A stretch of 64,000 nt of DNA from Tubiluchus corallicola (taxonomy: Eukaryota; Priapulida; Priapulimorpha; Priapulimorphida; Tubiluchidae). The notes beneath the pieces are model-generated. The model was not told the DNA's origin. It saw only the letters and a program-made list of their open reading frames with translations, and did no database searches. Location: contig JAQGDQ010000021.1 in assembly GCA_030141605.1 (NCBI GenBank), positions 620,001-684,000 on the forward strand, in the 5' to 3' direction. Below, one piece after another: positions 39,701-50,830 of the stretch. A program made the translations under genes and the position numbers. Position 1 is the stretch's first letter. Each line of letters starts with the position of its first letter.

Positions 39701-42700
39701 TTGTGCTGGATGCAATCTCCGTGTTTTTTGAACCTGGCAAAACTGGAAATGGCAATCTGTTTGTATTTGATATAACAGCACTGTTTTCCAAACTTGATGA
39801 AACTATACATAGGGGCCTGCTAGTTGTTACAGGCACACTCAGTGAAGTAGGCCTTGATACCCCAGTTTCCATACTGCACAAGGACAACAATTTCTTCTTC
39901 AATGGCACAGCAGTAAGTTTGTCTTCTGTTGGTGGAATATCTGACAAAGTCATAATTGGTGGCCTGATAATTGCACTGGGCACACACCCTCTACTTTTTG
40001 AACCTGATGAAGCTGAAAATGGTGAGCCTGCAATTTTGTCAGATGCATGACGAATTTTCTCTCCTGAAGAACCTGTTACTTCAACTACCGAAGGTGAACT
40101 ATTCTGTAGTGATTTGGATATTGTAGAACTTGCTCCAAGACTGCTTACAGTAAATTCATTAGCTGTTGATGGAATACCTGCTGAAGCGGAACCTGGTGAT
40201 TCAGTAATTCTATTGGGTTCATTTGTCAAGCCTGATAAGGGAGACCTTGATGTTCCAGTATCTTTATTGCTCACAGACAGCAATTTCTTCTCGAATGACG
40301 CAGCAGTAAATTCGTCTATTGTTGTAGCTAGAACTGGTGATCCAATAATTTTGTCAATGACATTTTCTGATGAAGATACTTCAACTACAGATGGCAAACT
40401 ATTTCGTTGCAATTTGGATATAAAAGAACTTGCTCTGGGAGTGCTGTTGAATGTTTCTTTTCTGAGATTTGTACTTGCAAGAGACAAACTAAATGCCGGT
40501 GAGGAATCATTGTAATTACTACCGCTAGTAACGATTTCCCTTCCAAGATTTGAAAATATTGTCGTCTTGCTCGTTAATGCTACGTTGAGCAACTGGTCAG
40601 CACCAGAAGAAATTGGAGGTGACAGTATCTGGTCAGTCTTTGCATTAACTGTAGCAAAAGTTTCAACTGCACTGTTGCTTAATCTATTGGCTTCAGGTTC
40701 ATTCGTCATAACATGTGTGCTTTTGACTTGTGTACTATCCATTCTTTGGACAGCACATTCATCAAATAACTCCTTTTCAATCAGATCATCAAATGACTCG
40801 TTAACACAAAGAAGAGCTGCATTTCTCGAGTCCTGCTTTGAATTACTTAGTCCATTTGAAGTGCCAGATACAGAAGAATGGTTGCTATCAATTTGCTCAA
40901 ATTTACCACTAGTTGCACTAACAGCAGTAGGTAAAGTTTCTGATTTGCTCAATGTCGCAGGTGTGTTGTTTTGCATACTTTTGGCAACACAAAAGTCATC
41001 CTTGTGCTTAGGCGTCAATCCACGCCACACATCAGGTAAGTCTTTATTGCCACTAGAATGCTCATGGTTACTAGCACCTGGAAGACTTTGTCTTGGTGAT
41101 GTTGGAATTGGCAGCGCAGAACAATCCTTCACTTTTTTATGAAGCCAAAAATCCACAGACTTTCTAAATCTGACTTTATCCTTACTACTTAGTTTCATTC
41201 CTGTTTTCTTCTCAAACTTGCGGCGTAAATCTAAGATAAAATTTTTTTAGAATTATTAAATGTTTTATAATATAATATATTGCTCATCATTTTGCTCACT
41301 ATTTTAATAATAAAACTCTTCTTCTCTCTCCGTCTTTCTCTCCTCCTTCAAATCTCGCATTTCTGCCACATTTGTAATTCACTAATCAGCTACGACTGAT
41401 GCATTTGTTTAATTGTGAAAAACTCACCTAATAATTTAAAAGCAGATAACAAATACATGCAAATTATCCAGTGAAACTAGATGTTTTGCTCTGCTGAAAA
41501 TATGCATCACCTTGTAGATTTTCTGCCTATTTCATGAGAACATTATTGAGAACTAAAAAATTTGTGGAAATGGTCACAGTGCATGCATTATGTATTGCAA
41601 TTCAACCTAGTTTAAAAATTAAAGTGTTGATTTGCAACGCAATGCCTTCAGAAGACAAGATTGCTGTGATTGCTCTAGTTTAAAACAACGCAATTCTAAA
41701 ACTGGACGTTCAGAAAAGATTCCATATAATGCTTCCACATAACATTTCCATGCTGTTTTAATACACTTTGTTTACATGTGAAAGAATCAACAGAATGTCG
41801 AATGGCAAATGCAGTCAGTACAGATGATACTTACCATACACAGTAACTTGTACCAAATCCATTCCGAATAAATCCAGGCTTCTCAAAAATTCAGAAAATT
41901 CTTCATCCAGCTACAAGAAATGAGTTTCATAAGCTATAATTCAAAGCATACATTTAGCTAACAGCTGTGAAAGTATGAAAAGTGACAGAACTGCAGAAAT
42001 CATGTATATGCAAAAAAAAGTAAAAACCAATTTATCAAAACACCATATCCGTTTATCTGCTTGACTAGGTAGGATGTTCCTGAACTCTGCGCTCAAACAC
42101 AGGAACACACATAAAAAATTGGAAATAAAACCAACAAAAACTAAAAACTAGTAAAAACTAAAGAGTAAAATAAAGCACCATGGTTTCATCTGGCAATCAC
42201 AATCATAATTAATTAGTGAAAAAAAAAGTTATCTAACATTACCTAATATCAGAAACTTACCAACATTTCCACACAACAATGTTCAGTTAAAAAAGCAATT
42301 TCTTTCGATTTCCGTAAAACTTACACTTGCTGAATTTTTGAACCTAATATTCTCAAGACCTTTGTGGCTGCCCACTGCAGCTTGCACCATTCCTCTGGAC
42401 ACCATTGTTCCTTCAAAGTTAGAGTTTGCTTCATTCTCATTGTCACTGCTGTCTCTATAATCATATAACACCCACAGCTTTAGCATTGCTAGTTACTTAG
42501 GCACTTGGTTGATCTGTAATGGTTAGAATTTTAACCCTTACAGGCCGCAGCAAAAACCACTGTAACATGTATACCGAAGCACTGCAATATTATTTACGAA
42601 ATATTAATTAACTAAGGTGTCTTTTTAAACTGAGGCTGACACAGAAAATTTAGTAAAGAGAAACAATACTTACGCATCTGATGATCGCTGCTGTAACCAC

Positions 42701-45700
42701 TTTTGTTTCAGATCAAGCTTAGGTGTGTCAGACTTCACTTGATTTGGTACTACCTGTAGAAGACAAAGCCTCTAAATGTAATTTTATTTTTTATATTTAC
42801 AATCTAAGGTGATTTCTGTTGCATTCAGTAGGTAAAAAAAGTGTCCAAACCAAAGTAAGAACTTAATAAGTGAAAATGTCACAAACTTAAAAAGCTTCAA
42901 TTGTAACAAAAAAACCAAGAATCAGGCAAGTATGGAGTTAAAATCATTTATAACAACTGTATTGTATAGTGAAAACTCTCCATTTTTTAACAAGTAGGTA
43001 ACGATGTCGCCCATTAGAATGTGAAATTAGTAATATATTCTAATTTACTTACAATTGGTAAGCTTGAAGGAGCACAGTCTGTGCTAGACATTTGTTCTGA
43101 AGGGCTATATAATCGTAGAAATGACAAGCCAAATTGTGAGTTGTTCACGCTAAAACTGTGTGGTTGTGAGCAACTGACCTTTATACGATCCCACTTCATT
43201 CCAACTGCTTCAGATAATAATAAGCCTGTTGTAATAAAACAAAAGTAAGTAATCTATCGTGTAAACTGTGACAACTCACTTTGATAGTTAAAGCAGGATA
43301 AACTCTTATCCAGCTTAAGACTATAAGTGACAGGTCTAAACTTGCAGCAGATGCAACTCCATCTTTCCCACAGCAGAGCTGCCAAAAGATAAAGAACTAA
43401 ATGAGTGAGTCTCCACAATTTAGCAAGAGGGTGCATGGCAACGCAGTAAGTTTCCCTACTGGGATGCGGGCCAGAATCCCACTTTGCGACAATGTATTCT
43501 CCTACATTTGAACGTTCCTAAATGTGAGCTAAATTTAAGAATGATAAATTCTTGAATGGGTTATAATAGTTTATTATCTACTTAATATCGAGGAGGTTCA
43601 AATTTTCATTTGAATCACGTGGCATAACCCAATTAAATCTGGCAATTAAAAAAAAAGATTTTCCACTACAAGCATATAATTGTAAAATTACACTTTCTTA
43701 CATTCTCATGTTCTCAATTTACTTTGATCTCAAACATTAAGCCTAAAAATAGGCTTGATCAAAGCCACCTAATAACATTAGGCTGTACTAGTTATTTACT
43801 ATCTGTATTCAGCATATAATCAAAGAAACGTGGTTTCTGACTAGAGTGTAGCACATGTAATGGATGAAAATAATGCTTCATAATTATCTAACAGTGCCTG
43901 ATTTCGTTCAACTGCTGCTAGCCTGAAGTAAGACAATATTCAATCAAGGAAAACATTAAGAACGTGTCTTTAATACCTTGCTCAATGAAAGATAATGGCT
44001 GTGGATGAAAAGTGGAAAATACAAGTGCCAATTAAGCGATTTACATTCTAAAACGAGTTTCATTGACGTGTATTTCATCAAACCATAACTGATTATTAGT
44101 GGAAAAGCAAAGAAAAAAATCAGCACCCAATATAAAATGTGTGAGTTTTGCAGTTTTACTTATATGGGGGTGTGAAAACGTGACAAGCTACAAAGTGTCA
44201 GTGTCAAGCGCAATGCATGAAGCTTGGCAAGTCTGTCTACAAGGCTTAATGGAGAAAGCTAACTCCGTCTTCCCACAATCCGAGCCAAACGTTGTGCAGC
44301 ATCAAGCACTGCAAGAATTAGCCACTCTGTGGTTGGTAAATTCTTGTATTACCCGATGCTGTACTGCATCTGGGTTGTATACACATTAATTCAGTACAAA
44401 CTCAACTCAAGCTGTGTCGCCTATATTTTTTTTGTTACTGAGAGTGATAAGTGACAAAGTAGTACTGTACTGAACCACAGTGCAGTGCATCAATCAAAGA
44501 GTGACCAGCACACCTAACAGGACACTTAACATTTCATGCACACAAAAACAAACCTTGTTATTTAAAGTCCTACCTTTTGAGAACATTTTCGCGTTAAACC
44601 TTTTCTTGCCGGCTCTGCTGTCCTGGGGTGTCATGAGGCTAAATGCCGGCAGAAGGCACTGATAGATGGATGGAGAACTTGACCTCCCTACCATAATCTC
44701 CACCAATGCAGTTCCGTAATTACCTAAATGCAAATCAGTAAACGTTTTTGCTACATTATCTTTTTCTTTAGTAAAACCATCTGTTAGGTAAATTACTTTC
44801 ACTGCTGTAACAATAAAAATTATATAGCGAGAACAAATTATTCATTAGTTAAATTCACTATCTAGTTTATTAGACTATGACTGGCTACCAATGGATAGCT
44901 GTAGCACACACATGGGACTCTTTTTGTTTCAAATCAATGTATTGTTATAATTCATTTGTCTTAGAACTGCCTGCTCAATGATACATCCACTCAATGAAGT
45001 CCTACATTTACCTAAACACTTGCTACATTTGCAGTTACATTTACATTAAAATTAAAGGGGGTATAGTTTTTTAGCAAAGGGTCTTCGTAGTCAGTATTGA
45101 TAACAATTGAGATGTCTATGGAAACAATAACACTGATAAACAATCTTAGCAGTTGTCACAAAAGACCGGTTAAATGTAATTATATAAAGTATAAAATTTG
45201 ATAATGTTAACACCTTTCTGAAATCTCCCTATAATGCTGAGCCAGCACACCTAATACTATAAATCAATAATAGTGTATTTGCTTTACTACTGCTGACTAT
45301 AAGCGAGATAGTACGCAAATTGTCGAAACATATGAAATGCACAGACTTTGAACTGGCAAAAGAAACACAGCTTATTTTCATGCTGTAGAACACACAGTAT
45401 TCTAATTTGTCAGACAATGTTATGTACAAATGTTATGACCTATTTCTCAGTCTTGCTCTCTATGTGGCCTTGACAGGTATTTCCCAGTACAGATCACTGT
45501 CTTGCAATAATATCTAATGAACCACAAAACTGCAACATTACAAATCATACTACAGCCAACTACCTTAATAAATAAGTTATACTGGAGCGAGCTTAATGGT
45601 CATTATGCATGACAACTATATTTAACCTTATAATTTGTATGTACCTTTGTTGTGGGTAGCAATCAAAATACTGAAATATCATGACGGTATTAAAGCAACC

Positions 45701-47079
45701 AAAGAAAATGAGTTGGAAAAACAGATGCTAGAGTACTACAACATACTATTACCCTAAGTGAGATTACTGATGCATAAGAGTAAGGTCATACCTATATCAA
45801 TAATTTCTATTTCTTCCTCCTTCTCAAGTTGAAATTCAACTGAAATGCACTTTGGCCGTTCATTTTTGTTGCACAGCCATGGCTTTCCATGGAGCACAGC
45901 CAGCCATGGAGCAGATGTAGAATTTATTAAGTTTTCTGCAGGGAAATTCTCATCCTGCAAATGTAGAGTAAAGTTTTATTGAATTGGGGTAACAAAGAAC
46001 TGCAAACTTGTACAGGAAAACATATGTTCATTACATCGAGTGCTGTACATGCAGAGTAAAGTTTTGTTGAATTAGGGTAACAAAGAACTGCAAACTAGTA
46101 CAGGAAAACATATGTTTACTACATCGAGCACTGTACATAGTTTTACTTTATGCCTAAAATACATTAATGGTTAGTTTGCCATACACCCGATCAAGTGCTA
46201 TTGTATCCATACGCGAACACGGGATACAAACTCTGTTTCAATACCAGGATATTTAGCTCAACAAGATTTTCCTTACACTTATTTAATGCCTTTCAGAACA
46301 ATCTTGAAAATAACTTGATTGTTTCAAATCTAAGCACAAGTTTCAGCAAATATTTGAATTTCACTCATCATTGATGTAAAATGCTGAATGAACACAGAGC
46401 AGCAGTATTTAGCCAGCTAAACCCAAATCATTCATGCCATCCATTTAATGCAAAAGTGAGTTTGAAACGTAGAAAGTCCGACTAGCATCTCGCCCCTAGC
46501 AGGTCCAGGGGGGAGCAAATTATACCTCAGAAATTTTTGTTTTTTTGATTATCAAAAAAATTAAACCAAAAAATAAGGTAATTTAAAACTAATTTTGTGA
46601 TACTACTCTGCTTTCTTATGCTGTTATTGCAGTTCAGTATGATCTGTAAATATACAAAACTCGTCTTTTGTATACATGAAAAAACTCAAACAGCACGAAA
46701 AAATACTTAATTTACAATAATTGCCATACCCTTTGTATAAGTGTAACATACATAGTGAACACTACTATATTATTGAAAGCAGCACTACAGTACTAATTGT
46801 GTTGGGTTTGGTACTGATGGCAAAAGAAGCCAAGTGATTAACAAACTTGCATGTGAAGCTGTGGAATGCGCAAGAACTGAAATTCGATGCGTGTGAGACT
46901 TAAAATGCACTATGTTATATAACCAATGCAGAACTTTATGTCGTCAAATATAGCTACTTATTTCTTCACCAATCCTAAAGCTTAACATTGACATATGACA
47001 AGTACATGTATATTCATGGTATAACTGTTATTACCTGTGAACTGCATGATACAACGTGTGCTATTCGGATTGGCGCCAT
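36766..47079 (-). CDS. XRCC1 N-terminal domain protein with DEK_C-like and tandem UBZ4-like domains (XNDC1-related)
   Basis: Exons in transcript order: 47079-47035, 45954-45792, 44723-44574, 43225-43053, 42753-42674, 42454-42325, 41910-41835, 41230-39061, 37806-37721, 37199-36766; 3507 nt, 1168 residues. Residues 1-163 are an XRCC1-type N-terminal domain: MAPIRIAHVVSCSSQ, AENLINS, FQLEKEEEIEIIDIG, ALVEIMVG, MKWDRIKVSCSQP, FGLSFLRLYSP. About 262-305 resembles DEK_C (TVYDLRRKFEKKTG, KLSSKDK, VDFWL). The huge exon 8 encodes a Ser/Thr-rich, probably disordered stretch with internal repeats. The C-terminus has two C-x2-C-x10/11-H-x3-C fingers (C1020, C1023, H1035, C1039; C1129, C1132, H1143, C1147), the UBZ4 (RAD18-type) spacing. 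No BRCT domain seen. A role in DNA repair or ubiquitin recognition is inference. The longer open frame running past 39061 is intron read-through. Confidence 0.82.
38658..38706. repeat. 21-bp inverted repeat, 7-bp loop
   Basis: Arms 38658-38678 and 38686-38706 (left arm begins CATCTATATGCTCAAACAAG) pair with two mismatches. Located in the intron between exons 8 and 9 of the XRCC1-NTD gene. Confidence 0.9.
39849..40424 (-). repeat. Diverged coding repeats in the XRCC1-NTD protein
   Basis: Translated on the - strand, ISKLQRNSLPSVVEV and ISKSLQNSSPSVVEV occur exactly 100 residues apart, each followed by DKI(I/A)GSP. FTAASFEKKLLSVSNKDTG and LTAVPLKKKLLSLCSMETG form a second repeated pair 131 residues apart. 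This indicates an old internal duplication (residues about 542-733). Confidence 0.75.
45961..46136. repeat. 88-bp tandem duplication, 2 copies
   Basis: Two adjoining units starting at 45961 (ATGTAGAGTAAAGTTTTATT) and 46049 (ATGCAGAGTAAAGTTTTGTT) are nearly identical along their length. Unit 1 starts 7 bases outside the acceptor end of exon 2 of the XRCC1-NTD gene. Confidence 0.9.
46440..46900 (+). repeat. Dispersed repeat family, copy 2
   Basis: Matches copy 1 (1390-2080) through GAAACGTAGAAAG, GCAAATTAT, CAGAAATTTTTG, the TTATTGCAGTTCA block and the terminal TGATGGCAAAAGAAGCCA block. Inside intron 1 of the XRCC1-NTD gene. Confidence 0.75.
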
Positions 47080-47559
47080 CTGTTTATTTATGCAAAATCA
47101 ATTTTCAACCTAAAAAGAAACACTTTCACATTTACATGTGCTTCTGTCACCAGTGCTACAGATACATCAAAGAACATGATACAACATTGTTCAAAGTCAC
47201 GCTCAGCTGACAAATCAATTTGCAAAAGAATTATGTAACTTTTAAATATGCTTTTTGACCAAGCTCTAGGGGAAAATGTTACGCAAATTTGTTAATAAGC
47301 TTAAGTCAGTATTTTAAGCTATTTTTCAAGCTGCTTTGGTCATTTTGTCACATTTTTGTGATAACTAGTCATTTAGCCATTTACAAACAAACATTTGAAA
47401 TATCTCTCTGTTCAGGCTTTGTTTTCGCAAGGGCAAATTTTTATAATAAAGTAACAGTAGCCAATTAAATATTCCATCATCGCTAATTAATAAGCCAAAC
47501 CTCTCTAGTAAATGAATGGGTGATGCAAAGTTTCTAAGATTAGCTTAAGTGCATCTCAA

Positions 47560-47870
47560 ATGAAAAATCAAAATTTTTAGTTCACTGTTATTGCAGTTCA
47601 CTATGTTTTATTATTATTATGTTCTTCTGTAAAAATGAAAAAAAGCTCAAAAACATCCAAAAATGCATAGTTTTCAATAATTGTAGTACCCTTTAGTATA
47701 ATATAAATAGTTAGACTCACGAAAGCTACTGTATTATAGAGAGTAGCACTAATTGTGTTGTAACTGGCACTGATGGCAAAGGAAGCCAGGTGATCAACAA
47801 ACTTGCGTGTGAAGTACGTGAGACCTGAAGCTTGATGCGCATATGAAACTTAAAATGGGTATTACACGCC
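47560..47870 (+). repeat. Dispersed repeat family, copy 3 (partial)
   Basis: Starts within the family near GTTATTGCAGTTCACTATG and keeps the same right part: CTCAAAAACATCCAAAAATG, TAGCACTAATTGTGTTG, and TGATGGCAAAGGAAGCCAGG followed by ACAAACTTGC. Lies just upstream of the XRCC1-NTD gene. Confidence 0.75.
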
Positions 47871-48930
47871 TAATGCGTGAAAGTTGACACGTCCAGGTGT
47901 ACCATAATCCACAAATGAGGAAATTTTTTACCAATATACTCACTATCCAATGTGAGTGCAGTGAAGGATACTGTCTAAATTCAACAAAAGCAAGAAATAA
48001 TCGTAATCCAGTTAGGTCAATTACAGTTTGTCAGCTAATTTTTAGTGTAAGGGAGTGTTACCACACATTACATCATAATGCCAAAAAGAGGCTTAGAAAA
48101 GAACTAGCCTTATGAGGAGATGTCTTTTCCAAATCACAGTGTCTTCTGATTGTTAATATAGCACATATATAATGAAGAGCAAGTAATTTTAAAAAATGGC
48201 ACTCTATTGGAATCCAGGTCCCGGTCGATTTTCGCCAAGCAATTACCTATTCGATATGATTGGTTGGAGCATTATGACGATCTGCGCTGCTCTCACGAAT
48301 GTTCGTCAATACATTGTGTATAGAATTAAGTGAAAATACACATTATTATTTATTTAACAATTGAGATAATGTTGAACATGATTTTGTTCAGTCGAAACGT
48401 TAGTTCATCTGACTGAATAAATAAATTGTTGGCTTAAATGACCTAAAATTACTTACTATAATAATTATTTTAACTAAATTTACTTGTTATATGTGTATGT
48501 CCAGTTCACCCTTGACTAAAATTAAATGTAAACAACTTGCTGTGCCAAATGTGCAAGACTAAAAAACTGTAGGTATAAAGAGTTTGAAGATACGTACAAA
48601 AACGTTATTAAAATGATGGCTGTGGAAATTAAAATTTGACTGTGATGCACTTAGTTATTAATAATAATGCTGATGATAATGAAGATGACTAATAATTGTT
48701 ATTATGAAAAGTTACATAGTTTATTTCAATAAAAATAAGCATAAACACATTTCTCAAAAAAATACTTTACATTGCTTGTAGCAATTTATTTATTCAGGTT
48801 AAAATACATTTTACATGATCGTATGCATCAAAAACTTGAGTCAAATATCTAATTTTCATTTTTTATAAAAACAATGTTAAACTTATTGGACTTCTATATT
48901 CCATTATTATAAGTTCTTTAAAAAGATTCA
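47871..48930. other. Intergenic, nothing recognised
   Basis: AT-rich sequence with short simple repeats; no exon, RNA gene or clear element seen. Confidence 0.35.
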
Positions 48931-49440
48931 CATTGTTAATGCTAATAACACTTTCATTAAAGTTGTTCCACAATGATATCACTCTCGTGTGCGAGGAAAT
49001 TGTTTTTTATATCTGTACGAGCACTTGGATTAAAAACTTGAGTCGGTAACCTCTAGTAACATGATTATTGTGAAGTGTTTTCCTACATTGATTTTGTAGT
49101 AACCATGACATATGTTTTAAATGTTTCTCTTAAATCAGCATGAGCTCTCCTTGTTGATAATGATTCTAGTCTGATGTTCAGTTTTTCACATCTATTTTGC
49201 AAACAATCAAAAGCATTAATTTTATATCTCTCTTCAAGTAGAGTGAAAAACTGTTGAACCTGGGCTATTAGTTTCCGGAATCGGTCTTACAAAGCTATGT
49301 ACCTATTAATTTTGACGAGGCTTTGTTACAATTTCTTTAAACACGTTTGGAGGGTTTTACATCAGATGATATGACAATACCAAGATCTTTTTGAACATAA
49401 TAATTAATGAAAGGAATAAAATTAACAATCACCAACTGTG
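48930..49440 (-). mobile_element. Decayed LINE fragment, reverse transcriptase C-terminal part
   Basis: On the - strand, broken frames show LLEERYKINAFDCLQNRCEK, LESLSTRRAHADLRETFK and, further on, RTDIKNNFLAHES. This order (R-R-x2-x-D-L-x-E-x-F-K, then RTDI-x3-F) is typical of the end of CR1/Jockey-like LINE ORF2. In-frame stops and shifts show it is dead. Confidence 0.55.
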
Positions 49441-50244
49441 AGAAGTTGACAATAAGCCACTTGTAAGTTTCAGTAGTACTGTATTTTAAAAGTATAATTA
49501 TCGTAACTATTATTAAATCGCGATTAAGATTATAATACGCTTACTGCTGTTCTGACATTCGACCTAACAAGAACCTCTCAACAAGACCACTTTTTCACAT
49601 CAGAAAATAACAAGAACATTTCACTACATAATTTTATACTACACAGGCGCAACATTTACTGAATGCACGATGAGCAATTAAGCGCTAAGACTAAAAATAC
49701 AACTAACTTCGCGTCCCAACAGCTATCGGTACCAACTCGACTCATGTGGATAACTAGACATGTATTTCTACAAAAGACTAAAAAGTAGAGTTACCTCTCT
49801 AACCGTTGTCTGTGAACATGTAGATGGCCTCAACTCAAAAACCACAGAAACTCAAGAGAAAACATATTATAGCTGTTATAACGAAATGTAACGAAGGGGA
49901 AGGCTGACACTGGTATGCAGTACCGGAAATGATCATAAATTATAGTGACGTCAGAAGAAAACAATCTGCTCTTGCACATTTAATAGGTATACAAGTGGAG
50001 CCAGTAAACCACTGAACTCCTAAAACACGAATCTATACCGTTAGATCTATATCACATGTTTTGAACATAATTAATGGGTAAAAAACCCTAAGCAAAATCA
50101 TTCTTTATATCACTTGCAAAAGTATGTGGAATTAGCTGCAGATTGTTTTTAGATTGAAGTAATTCAATATAATAAAGCTTTTACTGAAGAAAAATCGCAC
50201 AAACAGCATTCACTACCTAAAGACTGGCACAATATTTCGTGAAA

Positions 50245-50316
50245 GGGGGTATAGCTCAGTGGCAGAGCATTCGACTGCAGATCGAGAGGTCCTTGGTTCA
50301 ACTCCGAGTGCCCCCT
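50245..50316 (+). tRNA. tRNA-Cys (anticodon GCA)
   Basis: A 72-base gene starting GGGGGTATAGCTCAGTGG and ending GTGCCCCCT. The 7-bp acceptor stem pairs GGGGGTA with TGCCCCC. The D-arm box A (TAGCTCAGTGG), an anticodon loop CTGCAGA with GCA at 50277-50279, and the T-arm box B (GGTTCAACTCC) are present. There is no intron and CCA is not encoded. It closely matches animal tRNA-Cys, and a T5 run at about 50321-50325 can serve as Pol III terminator. Peptides from frames across it are artefacts. Confidence 0.96.
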
Positions 50317-50335
50317 CAATCTTTTTCCCAAAGTG

Positions 50336-50456
50336 AATAACGTTGGTGTCTTGGTGAGGTTGAGAATACTCATTCCGTTTCGTTGACATTTTTTGAAATA
50401 ACGTTGGTGTCTTGATGAGGGTGAGAGTGCTCATTCCGTTTTGTTGAATTTTTTTC
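50336..50456 (+). repeat. Tandem repeat of about 60 bp, 2 copies, downstream of tRNA-Cys
   Basis: AATAACGTTGGTGTCTTG begins each unit; both continue through TGAG-GAGA-T-CTCATTCCGTTT to a T-rich end. It starts 20 bases past the tRNA gene. Confidence 0.85.
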
Positions 50457-50539
50457 AACAGCACTAAGATAACTTGGTTGGGGTATTGCCCTCCCGGCCC
50501 TTAGTCACTTAGATTATAAAATTCTTATTTTGATTAAAA

Positions 50540-50830
50540 TACTACTGTATCTCATTCCATTACAGAGAAAATGTTCAGAGATGCAACCAAATAACATTTC
50601 TTGCACTTGCATGGATGATCACAGGAATAAGTACAAGGATAATATATTATGGCCAATGTGCAAACGAGAAAATGACACAACTGAGCACTTATTTGAAAGT
50701 GAGGAAAACAAGCGAGGAGTATCCAATGAGATTAAAGTGTCTGTAGGTCTAGATGATATATGCAGCAATCATATACATAAACCCCAGAGTGTGGAAAAAT
50801 ATGTATGATGACGCGCAAATAAATTGGTGA
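50540..50830 (+). mobile_element. Probable LINE 3' coding remnant
   Basis: The frame 50530-50808 contains WPMCKRENDTTEHLFE, resembling the C-x2-C-x-DTTEH cysteine motif found near the C-terminus of some LINE ORF2 proteins. No other support; treated as a short decayed fragment. Confidence 0.4.

Noticed and set aside
39427-41142. Three long open frames on the + strand (207, 133 and 191 codons)
   Set aside because: They are the antisense of exon 8 of the XRCC1-NTD gene, whose - strand reading joins in phase to flanking exons. The openness follows from Ser/Thr-rich codon use.
44099-44389. 96-codon open frame on the + strand in the XRCC1-NTD gene intron
   Set aside because: The flanking exons join in phase without it and it resembles no known domain.
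50164-50464. Open frames on the - strand across the tRNA (pieces like LNQGPLDLQSNALPLSY)
   Set aside because: These peptides are the standard antisense translation of a tRNA gene.
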